64,000 nucleotides of DNA from Pseudoprimorskyibacter insulae (GTDB taxonomy: Bacteria; Pseudomonadota; Alphaproteobacteria; Rhodobacterales; Rhodobacteraceae), in the NCBI RefSeq assembly GCF_900302505.1, contig NZ_OMOJ01000001.1:124001-188000 (forward strand), read 5' to 3'. Positions 26,566 through 34,318 of the stretch are shown here, in pieces. A program made the translations under genes and the position numbers. Each line of letters begins with the position of its first letter. Position 1 is the first letter of the stretch. Below the pieces are notes generated by a model. The model was not told where the DNA came from. It was given only the letters and a program-made list of their open reading frames with translations, and ran no database searches.

Positions 26566-27036
26566 TCAGACGTATTTGATTGTCAGAATCTCGTAGGACT
26601 TCTGGCCGCCGGGGGTGTTCACCTCGACGCTGTCCCCTTCTTCCTTGCCGATCAGGGCGCGGGCAATAGGAGATTTGATGTTCAGCAACCCTTTTTCGAT
26701 GTTGGCTTCGTATTCGCCTACAATTTGCCAGGTCTTCTCGGCATCTGTGTCTTCATCGACCAATGTGACGGTCGCGCCAAACTTGACCGCACCGGACAGT
26801 TTGGACGGATCGATCACTTCGGCCAGCGACAGGATGCCTTCGAGTTCCTTGATCCGGCCTTCGATAAAGCCCTGCTTTTCCCGTGCCGAGTGATATTCGG
26901 CGTTTTCTTTCAGGTCGCCCAGTTCTCGTGCTTCGGCAATCGCTTGAATAATCGCGGGACGCTCTTCTGATTTGAGCGTTTTCAATTCGGCTTCGAGCGC
27001 GGTGCAACCCGCGCGGGTCATGGGAATCTTTTCCAT
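26566..27036 (-). CDS. greA: transcription elongation factor GreA
   Basis: 156 residues. Rescues backtracked RNA polymerase by stimulating its transcript cleavage. The N-terminal coiled-coil finger ([50 protein letters not shown]) carries the conserved acidic tip D-L-K-E-N-A-E-Y. The C-terminal FKBP-like domain has [12 protein letters not shown], the [18 protein letters not shown] signature and YEILTIKYV. Divergent from the ETF-ubiquinone oxidoreductase gene across a 287-bp spacer that holds repeats (27153-27207). Confidence 0.96.
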   Translation of the reverse strand: MEKIPMTRAGCTALEAELKTLKSEERPAIIQAIAEARELGDLKENAEYHSAREKQGFIEGRIKELEGILSLAEVIDPSKLSGAVKFGATVTLVDEDTDAEKTWQIVGEYEANIEKGLLNIKSPIARALIGKEEGDSVEVNTPGGQKSYEILTIKYV

Positions 27037-27152
27037 TGGTCTACCTGATACTGTCCGCTCGGCCTAATGGCCGGGGCTTGTTTTTCTTATGCCCGCTATT
27101 TCACGGGTTTCGCTTGCGATCAAGATTGCCCTTTGCGGGCGTGGTTTGGCAA

Positions 27153-27170
27153 GCCAAACCGCCGCAGACC
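27153..27170. repeat. perfect 18-bp inverted repeat in the greA / ETF-QO spacer
   Basis: GGTTTGGC - AA - GCCAAACC, 8-bp arms with a 2-bp centre. Too short a loop for a transcript hairpin, but a good shape for a dimeric regulator's operator. It is 117 bp upstream of greA and 153 bp upstream of the ETF-QO start. Confidence 0.6.
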
Positions 27171-27176
27171 CTGTAT

Positions 27177-27207
27177 ATCGGCCAAAACATGTCACATCGG
27201 CCAAAAC
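27177..27207. repeat. 12-bp direct repeat in the greA / ETF-QO spacer
   Basis: ATCGGCCAAAAC occurs at 27177-27188 and again at 27196-27207, a period of 19 bp, so both copies lie on roughly the same DNA face. It follows the inverted repeat at 27153-27170 and may be part of the same regulatory region. Confidence 0.55.
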
Positions 27208-27323
27208 GCGTCAGTTTGATGAATGTTTATTGTGCGCGACGCCGTGTTCCAATTGACCTATGCTGCAATGCCGCGCTACTCAGTCGCGCAAGATTATTTC
27301 GCAGACCCGAGGGAGAAGCCGAG

Positions 27324-28973
27324 ATGAGCACGATTGAACGCGAAGCGATGGAATATGATGTCGTAATCGTTGGCGCGGGCCCCGCTGGCCTGTCCGCAGC
27401 GATCCGGCTAAAGCAGCTGGATGCCGATCTGAACGTCGTCGTTCTTGAAAAGGGTTCGGAAGTTGGTGCGCACATTCTGTCGGGCGCGGTGCTGGACCCT
27501 TGCGGGCTTGACGCGCTGATCCCCGACTGGAAAGAAAAAGGCGCGCCGCTGAACACCCCGGTCACCGAGGATAAATTCTACATGCTGGGCGAAGCCGGTC
27601 AGCTTCGCATTCCCAACGCGCCCATGCCGCCGTTGATGAACAACCACGGCAACTACATCGTCTCGATGGGCAATGTCTGTCGCTGGATGGCCGAACAAGC
27701 CGAAGCCCTGGGCGTTGAGATTTTCCCCGGCATGTCCTGCTCGGAGCTGGTCTATGGCGACAATGGCGAAGTTAAAGGCGTGGTCGCCGGTGTTTTCGGG
27801 CTTGAGGCTGATGGCTCCTACGGGCCGAACACCGAACCGGGCATGGAGCTGCACGGCAAATACGTGTTCCTGTCCGAGGGCGTGCGCGGCAGCCTCGCCA
27901 AGGAAGTGATCGCCAAATACGACCTGCAAGCCGGGAAAGAGCCGCAGAAATTCGGCATCGGCATGAAGGAAATCTGGGAAATCGACCCCGCCAAGCATAA
28001 GCAAGGCTCGGTCACGCATACCATGGGCTGGCCGCTGAATTCCAACGCGGGCGGTGGGTCGTTCATCTATCACTTGGAAAACAATCAGGTCTATGTCGGC
28101 TTTGTTGTGCACCTGAACTACGCCAACCCGCATCTGTATCCCTACATGGAATTCCAGCGCTTCAAGCATCACCCGATGGTGGCCGAGCTGCTGGAGGGCG
28201 GCAAGCGCGTGGCTTACGGCGCGCGCGCGATTTCCGAAGGTGGCGAACAGTCGATGTGCAAAATGGTGGCCCCGGGTGTGGCGCTGCTGGGCTGTTCGGT
28301 CGGTATGGTCAACGTCCCGCGTATCAAGGGCAACCACAACGCGATGCTGTCGGGCAAGGCCGCCGCAGAAGCCGCGTTCGACGCCATTCAGGACGGTCGC
28401 TCGGCGGATGAGCTGACCGCCTATGAAACCGAAGTGCGCACCGGCGCGATTGGCAAAGACCTGTCCAAGGTCCGCAACGTCAAACCGATGTGGTCCAAGT
28501 GGGGCATGCTGCCAAGCCTCGCGCTTGGCGGTCTGGACATGTGGGTCGCCTCGATCTTTGGCAAGCCGCTGTTCGGGTCGATGTCGCATGGCAAGAACGA
28601 CGCCGACTCGACCGGTCGCGCCAGCCTCTATCCGAAAATCGACTACCCCAAGCCCGATGGCAAACTCAGCTTTGACCGTCTGACCAACGTCAGCTTCAGC
28701 TTCACCAACCACGAAGAAAGCCAACCGGCCCACCTGAAGCTAAAAGATCCGACGATCCCCGTTGCGGTCAACCTGCGCGACTTCGACGAACCGGCCCAGC
28801 GGTATTGCCCGGCAGGTGTGTATGAGGTGGTCGAAAAGGATGGCGCCAAGCAATTCGTGGTGAACTTCCAGAACTGTGTTCACTGCAAAACCTGCGACAT
28901 CAAAGACCCGTCCCAGAACATCACATGGACGGTGCCGCAAGGGGGCGATGGCCCGAACTACCCGAACATGTAA
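27324..28973 (+). CDS. electron transfer flavoprotein-ubiquinone oxidoreductase
   Basis: 549 residues. Passes electrons from reduced ETF (from acyl-CoA dehydrogenases and dimethylglycine/sarcosine oxidation) to ubiquinone at the membrane. FAD motif DVVIVGAGPAGLSAAIRLKQL (residues about 11-31), GAVLDPCGLDALIPDWKEKGAP, and the C-terminal 4Fe-4S domain with Cys in YCPAGVYEV and NCVHCKTCDIKDP. ATG 27324 has GGGAGAAG about 7 nt upstream; the 96 in-frame codons before it are spacer sequence. Followed by a strong terminator. It links the dehydrogenase at 16295 and betaine catabolism to respiration. Confidence 0.96.
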   Translation: MSTIEREAMEYDVVIVGAGPAGLSAAIRLKQLDADLNVVVLEKGSEVGAHILSGAVLDPCGLDALIPDWKEKGAPLNTPVTEDKFYMLGEAGQLRIPNAPMPPLMNNHGNYIVSMGNVCRWMAEQAEALGVEIFPGMSCSELVYGDNGEVKGVVAGVFGLEADGSYGPNTEPGMELHGKYVFLSEGVRGSLAKEVIAKYDLQAGKEPQKFGIGMKEIWEIDPAKHKQGSVTHTMGWPLNSNAGGGSFIYHLENNQVYVGFVVHLNYANPHLYPYMEFQRFKHHPMVAELLEGGKRVAYGARAISEGGEQSMCKMVAPGVALLGCSVGMVNVPRIKGNHNAMLSGKAAAEAAFDAIQDGRSADELTAYETEVRTGAIGKDLSKVRNVKPMWSKWGMLPSLALGGLDMWVASIFGKPLFGSMSHGKNDADSTGRASLYPKIDYPKPDGKLSFDRLTNVSFSFTNHEESQPAHLKLKDPTIPVAVNLRDFDEPAQRYCPAGVYEVVEKDGAKQFVVNFQNCVHCKTCDIKDPSQNITWTVPQGGDGPNYPNM

Positions 28974-28981
28974 TCGCGATC

Positions 28982-29007
28982 AGGCCGGCCTTAGCGCCGG
29001 CCTTTTT
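28982..29007 (+). terminator. Rho-independent terminator after the ETF-QO gene
   Basis: Perfect 8-bp stem AGGCCGGC (28982-28989) with GCCGGCCT (28996-29003), a 6-nt loop and a T-run from 29003 to 29007. It begins 9 nt after the stop codon. Confidence 0.92.
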
Positions 29008-29119
29008 CGTACCGCCCGAATGCTGAAGCTCTGCTTCAAACGCCTTTAAGTTTTCTCGCTTGAATGCCGCGCCCGTCCCGCTAGGACTCCCTCCACGCAA
29101 ACCGATGAGGGAGGCCCGC

Positions 29120-29971
29120 GTGACCGGCACAATGACCCAGCAACGTTCGAACGTCAGTCTGGCCCGCAGGGCCTGGGCCATCCGTCGCCACGCCCTCCGA
29201 ATGGGCGAGGTGCAGGGTCAAGGCTATATCGGGCAGGCGCTCGGCGTGGCCGATGTGCTGGCAACCGCCTATTTCCACGCCATGGACTACCGCGCCAATG
29301 ATCCCGAATGGGAAGGGCGCGACCGGTTCTACCTGTCCATCGGCCACTACGCGATCGCGCTTTATGCGGCGATGATCGAGGCAGGCATCCTGCCCGAGGA
29401 TGAGATTGAAACCTACGGTATGGATGACAGCCGCATGCCCATGTCGGGCATGGCCGCCTACACACCGGGGATGGAGATCACCGGCGGCTCGCTTGGTCAC
29501 GGGTTGGGCATCGCTGTGGGCGCAGCGCTTGGTTTAAAGCGCAAAGGCGGCGATCAGCGCGTCTACAACCTTCTGTCCGATGGGGAACTGGGCGAAGGCT
29601 CTACATGGGAGGCGGTGATGTCCGCCGTTCAGTGGAAACTCGACAACCTGATCGCCGTGGTCGATTTCAACAACCAACAGGCCGACGGCCCGACCCGCGA
29701 TGCGCTGGCCCAAGGAAACGAGGCCGCCAAATGGGCCGCCTTCGGCTGGTACGCCCAAGAGGTGGACGGCAACGATCTACCCGCCGTGGTCGATGCGTTC
29801 GACAAGGCCCGCAACCACGATGGCGCTTGCCCGCGCGTGATCATCTGCAACACCAAAATGTGCAAAGGCGTACCCTTCCTCGAAACCCGCGAAATCACCC
29901 ATTTCGTGCGCGTCGAACCCCAGGAATGGGCCAAGGCCATCGCTCATATTGATGCGGAGCGCCCGGAATGA
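29120..29971 (+). CDS. transketolase, N-terminal (thiamine-binding) subunit
   Basis: 283 residues, the N-terminal half of a split transketolase, carrying the thiamine diphosphate site: LLSDGELGEGSTWEAVMSA...NLIAVVDFNNQQ (GDG-N-type motif), and SGMAAYTPGMEITGGSLGHGLGIAVGAALG. Start choice: AGGGAGG at 29108-29114 is 5 nt before GTG 29120 but 17 nt before ATG 29132, so GTG is favoured. It must pair with the C-terminal subunit at 30078. The substrate is unknown; the SDR and cupin genes downstream point to a dedicated sugar or sugar-acid pathway rather than the housekeeping pentose cycle. Confidence 0.9.
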   Translation: MTGTMTQQRSNVSLARRAWAIRRHALRMGEVQGQGYIGQALGVADVLATAYFHAMDYRANDPEWEGRDRFYLSIGHYAIALYAAMIEAGILPEDEIETYGMDDSRMPMSGMAAYTPGMEITGGSLGHGLGIAVGAALGLKRKGGDQRVYNLLSDGELGEGSTWEAVMSAVQWKLDNLIAVVDFNNQQADGPTRDALAQGNEAAKWAAFGWYAQEVDGNDLPAVVDAFDKARNHDGACPRVIICNTKMCKGVPFLETREITHFVRVEPQEWAKAIAHIDAERPE

Positions 29972-30011
29972 TCGCCCCTTGCATTTTCTGGCCCCAAATA
30001 TCCCGGGGAGT

Positions 30012-30043
30012 CCCTGCCGCAGGCAGGGGCGGGGCAGAGCCCC
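30012..30043. repeat. double hairpin, REP-like intergenic element
   Basis: CCCTGCC-GCA-GGCAGGG (30012-30028) is followed at once by GGGG-CAGAG-CCCC (30031-30043), and preceded by CCCCAAATATCCCGGGG (29992-30007). I recall similar GC-rich palindromes preceded by an AAATATCCCGGGG-type box in intergenic regions of Rhodobacteraceae genomes. It lies between the two transketolase subunit genes. Confidence 0.6.
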
Positions 30044-30077
30044 ATTTCACCGCCAACCCCAAAGCCGAGGTTCAAAA

Positions 30078-31121
30078 ATGATCGAAGCCCCCGTTGGCCC
30101 CAATTCGCGCCGCAAATCGAAATATGAGGCCCGCCGCGCGCCGGACGAAAAGCTGGCCACCTCGGCGATGATTGCATCGCTGGATGCCGAAGGCCGCGAA
30201 ACCGTCGCCGCGCCTTTTGGCCATGCCTTGTGTGATCTGGCCAAGGATCGTGCCGATATCGTTGGCCTTTCGGCGGATCTGTCGAAATACACCGATCTGC
30301 ACGTCTTTGCGAATGCCTACCCCGACCGGTTCTACCAGATGGGTATGGCCGAACAGGTGCTGATCTCGGCTGCCGCTGGTCTGGCCCGCGAGGGGTTCAC
30401 GCCCTTTGCCACCACCTACGCCGTTTTCGCCTCGCGCCGGGCCTATGACTTCATCACCATGGCCATTGCCGAGGAAAACCTGCCGGTCAAAATCGTCTGC
30501 GCGCTGCCCGGCCTGACCACGGGCTATGGCCCCAGCCACCAAGCGACCGAGGATCTGGCGATCTTCCGCGGTATGCCGAACCTGACCATCGTCGATCCTT
30601 GTGATGCCACCGACGTCGATCAGGCCACCCGCGCCATAGCCGACCACCCCGGCCCCGTCTATATGCGCCTGCTGCGCGGCAAGGTGCCGAATGTGCTGGG
30701 CGAATACGGCTATCAGTTCAAACTGGGCAAGGCGCAGCTGATCCATGACGGCAATGACGTGCTGTTCATCTCGACCGGGTTCATGACCATGCGCGCGATC
30801 GATGCGGCTAAGGCGCTGAAAAAAGACGGCATTGATTGCGCCGTGCTGCATTGTCCGACGATCAAGCCGCTTGATCTGGAAACCATCAAGGCCGAAGCCG
30901 CCCGCAAGGGCCGCCTTGTCGTGACCGCCGAAAACCACACCATCGTGGGCGGCTTGGGCGAGGCGGTGGCCGCAGGTCTGATGCGCGAAGGCGTCTTTGT
31001 GCCTTTCAAATCCATCGCGCTGCCGGACGAGTTCCTCGATGCTGGCGCGCTTCCCACCTTGCATGACCAATACGGCATTTCGGTTCCGGCCATTGCCGCA
31101 AAAATCAAATCCTGGCTCTGA
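30078..31121 (+). CDS. transketolase, C-terminal (pyrimidine-binding) subunit
   Basis: 347 residues, the PYR plus C-terminal domains of a split transketolase. LSADLSKYTDLHVFANAYPDRFYQMGMAEQVLISAAAGLAREG carries the catalytic Glu of the E-Q motif; HQATEDLAIFRGMPNLTIVDPCDATD and the C-terminal LHCPTIKPLD...NHTIVGGLGEAVA are typical. ATG 30078 has GAGG 7 nt upstream; the upstream open frame is in the repeat-bearing spacer. Forms an operon with the N-terminal subunit and the SDR gene. An N-terminal extension of about 30 residues is rich in Arg/Lys. Confidence 0.92.
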   Translation: MIEAPVGPNSRRKSKYEARRAPDEKLATSAMIASLDAEGRETVAAPFGHALCDLAKDRADIVGLSADLSKYTDLHVFANAYPDRFYQMGMAEQVLISAAAGLAREGFTPFATTYAVFASRRAYDFITMAIAEENLPVKIVCALPGLTTGYGPSHQATEDLAIFRGMPNLTIVDPCDATDVDQATRAIADHPGPVYMRLLRGKVPNVLGEYGYQFKLGKAQLIHDGNDVLFISTGFMTMRAIDAAKALKKDGIDCAVLHCPTIKPLDLETIKAEAARKGRLVVTAENHTIVGGLGEAVAAGLMREGVFVPFKSIALPDEFLDAGALPTLHDQYGISVPAIAAKIKSWL

Positions 31122-31134
31122 GGAGAGGCTGAAT

Positions 31135-31887
31135 ATGAAACTTCTTGAAGGACAAACCGCGATCATCACTGGCGCCGCCAGCGCGCGCGGCCTTGGCAAA
31201 GCGACCGCGAAACTGTTCGCCGAACACGGCTGCCGCGTGGCGATCCTTGATCTGAACGCCGAAGCTGCCGAAGATGCCGCCGCCGACATCGGCGAAGCGC
31301 ACATCGGTCTGGCCTGCGACGTGACCCGCAAGGATGACTGCGTTGCTGCCGCCGCCGCTGTGCTTGAGGCGTTTGGCCAGATCGACATCGTGGTCAACAA
31401 CGCGGGCATCACCCAGCCGCTGAAGATCATGGACATCACCCATGAAAACTATGACGCCGTTCTGGATGTGAACCTGCTTGGCACGCTGAACATGAGCCAG
31501 GCCGTCATCCCCCATATGCGCGAACGCAAGACTGGTAAGCTGGTCAATATGTCGTCGGTCTCGGCGCAGCGTGGCGGCGGCATCTTTGGCGGCCCGCACT
31601 ATTCGGCGGCCAAGGCCGGTGTTCTGGGCCTGACCAAGGCGATGGCCCGCGAACTGGCGCCCGATGGCATCCGTTCAAATGCGATCTGTCCGGGCTTCAT
31701 CGCCACCGACATCACCGGCGGCAAGCTGACCCCCGACATGATGACCGGCATTCTGGCGGGCATCCCCATGGGCCGCGCGGGCGAGGCATCGGACGTGGCG
31801 GGCTGTGCGCTGTTCTTGGCGTCGGACCTGTCGGCCTATGTCACGGGCTCTGAAGTAGATGTGAACGGCGGCTCGCTCATTCACTGA
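31135..31887 (+). CDS. SDR family NAD(P)-dependent oxidoreductase
   Basis: 250 residues of the classical short-chain dehydrogenase family. Cofactor motif TGAASARGLGKATA (a TGxxxxxGxG variant), LDLNAEAAED with Asp after the second strand favouring NAD(H), NNAG at the active-site strand, Ser in MSSVSAQRG and YSAAK as the catalytic Tyr-Lys. The C-terminus is GSEVDVNGGSLIH. AGGAGAGG at 31121-31128 precedes ATG 31135. It is co-transcribed with the split transketolase and ends in a strong terminator; probably a sugar or polyol dehydrogenase, by context. Confidence 0.93.
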   Translation: MKLLEGQTAIITGAASARGLGKATAKLFAEHGCRVAILDLNAEAAEDAAADIGEAHIGLACDVTRKDDCVAAAAAVLEAFGQIDIVVNNAGITQPLKIMDITHENYDAVLDVNLLGTLNMSQAVIPHMRERKTGKLVNMSSVSAQRGGGIFGGPHYSAAKAGVLGLTKAMARELAPDGIRSNAICPGFIATDITGGKLTPDMMTGILAGIPMGRAGEASDVAGCALFLASDLSAYVTGSEVDVNGGSLIH

Positions 31888-31911
31888 TGCGCTGATCCCC
31901 GTTTGTGACGT

Positions 31912-31944
31912 AAACTGCGCCCATTGCGGCGCAGTTTTTCTTTG
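31912..31944 (+). terminator. Rho-independent terminator after the SDR gene
   Basis: Perfect 10-bp stem AAACTGCGCC (31912-31921) with GGCGCAGTTT (31928-31937), a 6-nt loop, and a T-rich tail to 31944. It ends 9 nt before the cupin start, so the cupin is either read-through or has its own start within the spacer. Confidence 0.92.
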
Positions 31945-31953
31945 GGGGCCAAA

Positions 31954-32436
31954 ATGAGCGACACCTATATCGTCAAAGCCAGCGACATCGACGCGATGGA
32001 TGGGCTGAACAAGACGCATTTCCTGAACGACAACGCCAAGCGCGTGAACAAATCCTTGGGCGATCTGACGGGGTTAACCGGCTTTGGCTTTCACATTGTC
32101 GAGGTCGAACCGGGCCATGTGACGACCGAGCACCACGTCCATTACCACGAAGACGAATGCGTTTACGTTCTGGCGGGCACGGGCAATGCGATCATTGGCG
32201 AAGACAGTTTTCCCATCGGCCCCGGCGATTTCATTGGATATCGCAAAGGCGGGCAGGCCCATTCGATTGAGGTGACGGGGTCCGAGACGTTCCGCGCGAT
32301 TGTCGTGGGCCAGCGGCTTGAACATGACGTGGGCGATTACACCCGTCTGGGCAAGCGCATCTATCGGCAGATCGGGCTGCCGTGGAATCTGGTCGATATC
32401 GCCGACATAGATGAGCCGCAGGGCGGAAAGAAGTAA
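31954..32436 (+). CDS. cupin domain protein
   Basis: 160 residues of a single-domain cupin. The two cupin motifs are GHVTTEHHVHYHEDECVYVLAGTG (metal ligands His, His and Glu) and FPIGPGDFIGYRKGGQAHSI. A conserved front (MDGLNKTHFLNDNAKRVNKSLGDLTGLTG) and tail (RLGKRIYRQIGLPWNLVDI) flank them. Metal-binding, possibly a sugar isomerase or sensor; the reaction is unknown. The stop directly abuts the convergent LysR gene (32436/32437). Confidence 0.88.
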   Translation: MSDTYIVKASDIDAMDGLNKTHFLNDNAKRVNKSLGDLTGLTGFGFHIVEVEPGHVTTEHHVHYHEDECVYVLAGTGNAIIGEDSFPIGPGDFIGYRKGGQAHSIEVTGSETFRAIVVGQRLEHDVGDYTRLGKRIYRQIGLPWNLVDIADIDEPQGGKK

Positions 32437-33423
32437 CTAGCCGCGCGACCCGCCACGGATCATTTCCTGTGCGGCGTCCACGTCTTCGCAGCGCAGGCCG
32501 TGGTCTTGGATGATCGTATTGATATCCTTGCGGAACGTGTCGATTTCCGAGTCGATCCAGTTGAGGAATAGCTTCACCGTGCGCCGTGACAGGTGCCGGT
32601 GCGGACAGACCAGCCAATAGGCGGGGAAGGACAGAACCGGATAGGCGGGCAGAAATGGCACCAACCGCCCGTTCTTGATTTCCGGCGCGGCTAGCGTCAG
32701 CGATTCAAGCACCACGCCCACGCCATCGGCGGCCAGTTGCAGCGCCATCGAGGATCGGTCCATCAAGATGCCCTTGCGGTTGGATCGCGTCTCAAGCCCC
32801 GCCCGCCACAGCCAGAAATCCCATTGGCACAGCGCCCGCGCGCTGTCGATCAACCGGGCCGAGGCCAGCCGTTCGGTCGCTGTCTCAGTCGTGGGTAGCC
32901 CGGCCAGATAGTCGGGGCTGCATAGGGGAACCACATAGTCATGCAGCAGCGGGGCGCAGTGCAGACCGGCCCAGCCGCCAAACCCGTACCGCACGTCCAT
33001 ATCCATGATTTCGCGGTCGAAATTGGTTGGGTCGGGGGCGGCATCCACGCGCAAATCCCAATCGGGGTTCTGCGCCAGAAACCCCGACAGACGCGGCCCC
33101 AGCCAGCGCACGCCAAAGCTGGGCGACACCCGCAGGGCCAGCCGCCGCGCTTCACGTGATTTGCCAAGGTTGCGACGGGCTTCGCGCAGCAGGCGCAGGG
33201 CCGTGGCGCTGGCCTGAAACAGCTGCTCGCCCTCCATCGTCAGGGTCAGCATCCGACCTTCCCGGCGAAACAGGCGAATGCCCAATTGCTGCTCTAGCGC
33301 TTTGATCTGCTGGCTGACGGCGGATGGCGACACGCCCAATTCTTCGGCGGCAAGCGTGATCGTTCCGCGCCGCGCGACGGCTTCAAAGAATTGATATGCG
33401 TTCAGATTTGCGTCGCGGGCCAT
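32437..33423 (-). CDS. LysR family transcriptional regulator (GcvA-like)
   Basis: 328 residues. N-terminal winged helix-turn-helix (LNAYQFFEAVARRGTITLAAEELGVSPSAVSQQIKALEQQLGIRLFRREGRMLTLT), then a linker helix and a periplasmic-binding-like effector domain with the GcvA-type wording (LRVSPSFGVRWLGPRLSGFLAQNPDWDLRVDA). Convergent with the transketolase-SDR-cupin genes, so it may control them from its own promoter, but LysR targets are usually divergent and the gene on its upstream side is the chemotaxis operon. Effector unknown. Confidence 0.93.
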   Translation of the reverse strand: MARDANLNAYQFFEAVARRGTITLAAEELGVSPSAVSQQIKALEQQLGIRLFRREGRMLTLTMEGEQLFQASATALRLLREARRNLGKSREARRLALRVSPSFGVRWLGPRLSGFLAQNPDWDLRVDAAPDPTNFDREIMDMDVRYGFGGWAGLHCAPLLHDYVVPLCSPDYLAGLPTTETATERLASARLIDSARALCQWDFWLWRAGLETRSNRKGILMDRSSMALQLAADGVGVVLESLTLAAPEIKNGRLVPFLPAYPVLSFPAYWLVCPHRHLSRRTVKLFLNWIDSEIDTFRKDINTIIQDHGLRCEDVDAAQEMIRGGSRG

Positions 33424-33657
33424 GCGCTGCCTAAGGCTGTGATTTAGCGTATGACTTTAGCGTCAATCGGTTCAAAAGCCCAACCGCGAATTGTCACAAT
33501 CCGCCTGCGTTCGCGCTGTGACGATTCGATAGCGTTTCCCCCAAAGATACGCCGCCACGCGGGAATCTTCTTAAACCTCATGGCCTGTGCGCCGTTGGAT
33601 GGATCGTGCCTGCCTGCATGTGATCAACTTCTTAAACGGCCATTTGGTGTATTGCCC

Positions 33658-33894
33658 ATGACCTCTTCTGCTGCGCCCATCGAGATCGGACCCTCCGCGA
33701 CGTTTGATGACCTCAAACCGTTGCGTGAACGGCTGCAAGCGGGTCAGACGGGGCCGGTGGATGTGCATGAGGATGCGCCGGAACCGGTTCGGTTTGCCAT
33801 CGTCCAGATATGCCTTTCGGCAGAATGCCCGTTGCCCGGTAGTGGAGGCCTGACGGAATTGGCCGACCTCGCCGGGGTTAAGATCCCATTCTAG
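33658..33894 (+). CDS. short STAS-like protein at the head of the chemotaxis operon
   Basis: 78 residues from ATG 33658. The body (FDDLKPLRERLQAGQTGPVDVHED, FAIVQICLSAE, GGLTELADLAGVKIPF) follows the order of the STAS anti-sigma-antagonist fold: helix, strand, helix with 'Q-LLSA', final helix. It is shorter than the usual 90-110 residues and has a poor match around the conserved phospho-Ser loop. The open frame extends to 33451, but that part has no coding look. STAS proteins often head chemotaxis-like operons, so the identity leans on context. No clear Shine-Dalgarno; it may be a degenerate gene. Confidence 0.5.
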   Translation: MTSSAAPIEIGPSATFDDLKPLRERLQAGQTGPVDVHEDAPEPVRFAIVQICLSAECPLPGSGGLTELADLAGVKIPF

Positions 33895-33952
33895 CACGCT
33901 TCTTGCAGAGCACGTTCAACCGCACAGATTTCCCAGCCACAAGGGGCAAAAA

Positions 33953-34318
33953 ATGAGCAAAGACATCCTGATCGTGGACGATTCCCCGTCTGTCCGCCGT
34001 ATGGTCACGATGACGCTGTCACAGGCACAGTTTGAGGTCCATGAGGCCGAAAACGGTGCCGAAGGTCTGCGCATGTCGCGCACCAAACGGTTCGACATGG
34101 TAATCACCGATCAGAACATGCCCGTCATGACGGGTCTGGAGTTTATCCGCGCCTTCCGCGGAGAACCGCAGAACCGCGGTATTCCGATTGTCTTTTTGTC
34201 CACCGAAAGCGCGATTTCCCTGAAGGAAGAAGCGCGGTCCGCCGGGGCGCTTGGCTGGATGCAAAAGCCGTTTGAACCGACCCAGCTTTTGGCCGTTGTG
34301 CGCAAGGTGCTTGGATGA
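33953..34318 (+). CDS. cheY: CheY-like response regulator
   Basis: 121 residues, a single receiver domain. Acidic pocket in ILIVDDSPSVRRMV (Asp9, Asp10), the phospho-acceptor Asp in MVITDQNMPVMTG, Ser/Thr in VFLSTES and Lys in GWMQKPFEP. It is the phosphorylated output of the CheA kinase downstream; no output domain. AAGGGG lies about 7 nt before ATG 33953. Overlaps cheA by ATGA. No flagellar genes are nearby, so whether it controls a flagellar motor is open. Confidence 0.92.
   Translation: MSKDILIVDDSPSVRRMVTMTLSQAQFEVHEAENGAEGLRMSRTKRFDMVITDQNMPVMTGLEFIRAFRGEPQNRGIPIVFLSTESAISLKEEARSAGALGWMQKPFEPTQLLAVVRKVLG

Noticed and set aside
27408-28733. 441-codon minus-strand frame opposite the ETF-QO gene
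   Set aside because: Antisense shadow; the plus-strand protein has FAD and 4Fe-4S motifs over the same bases.
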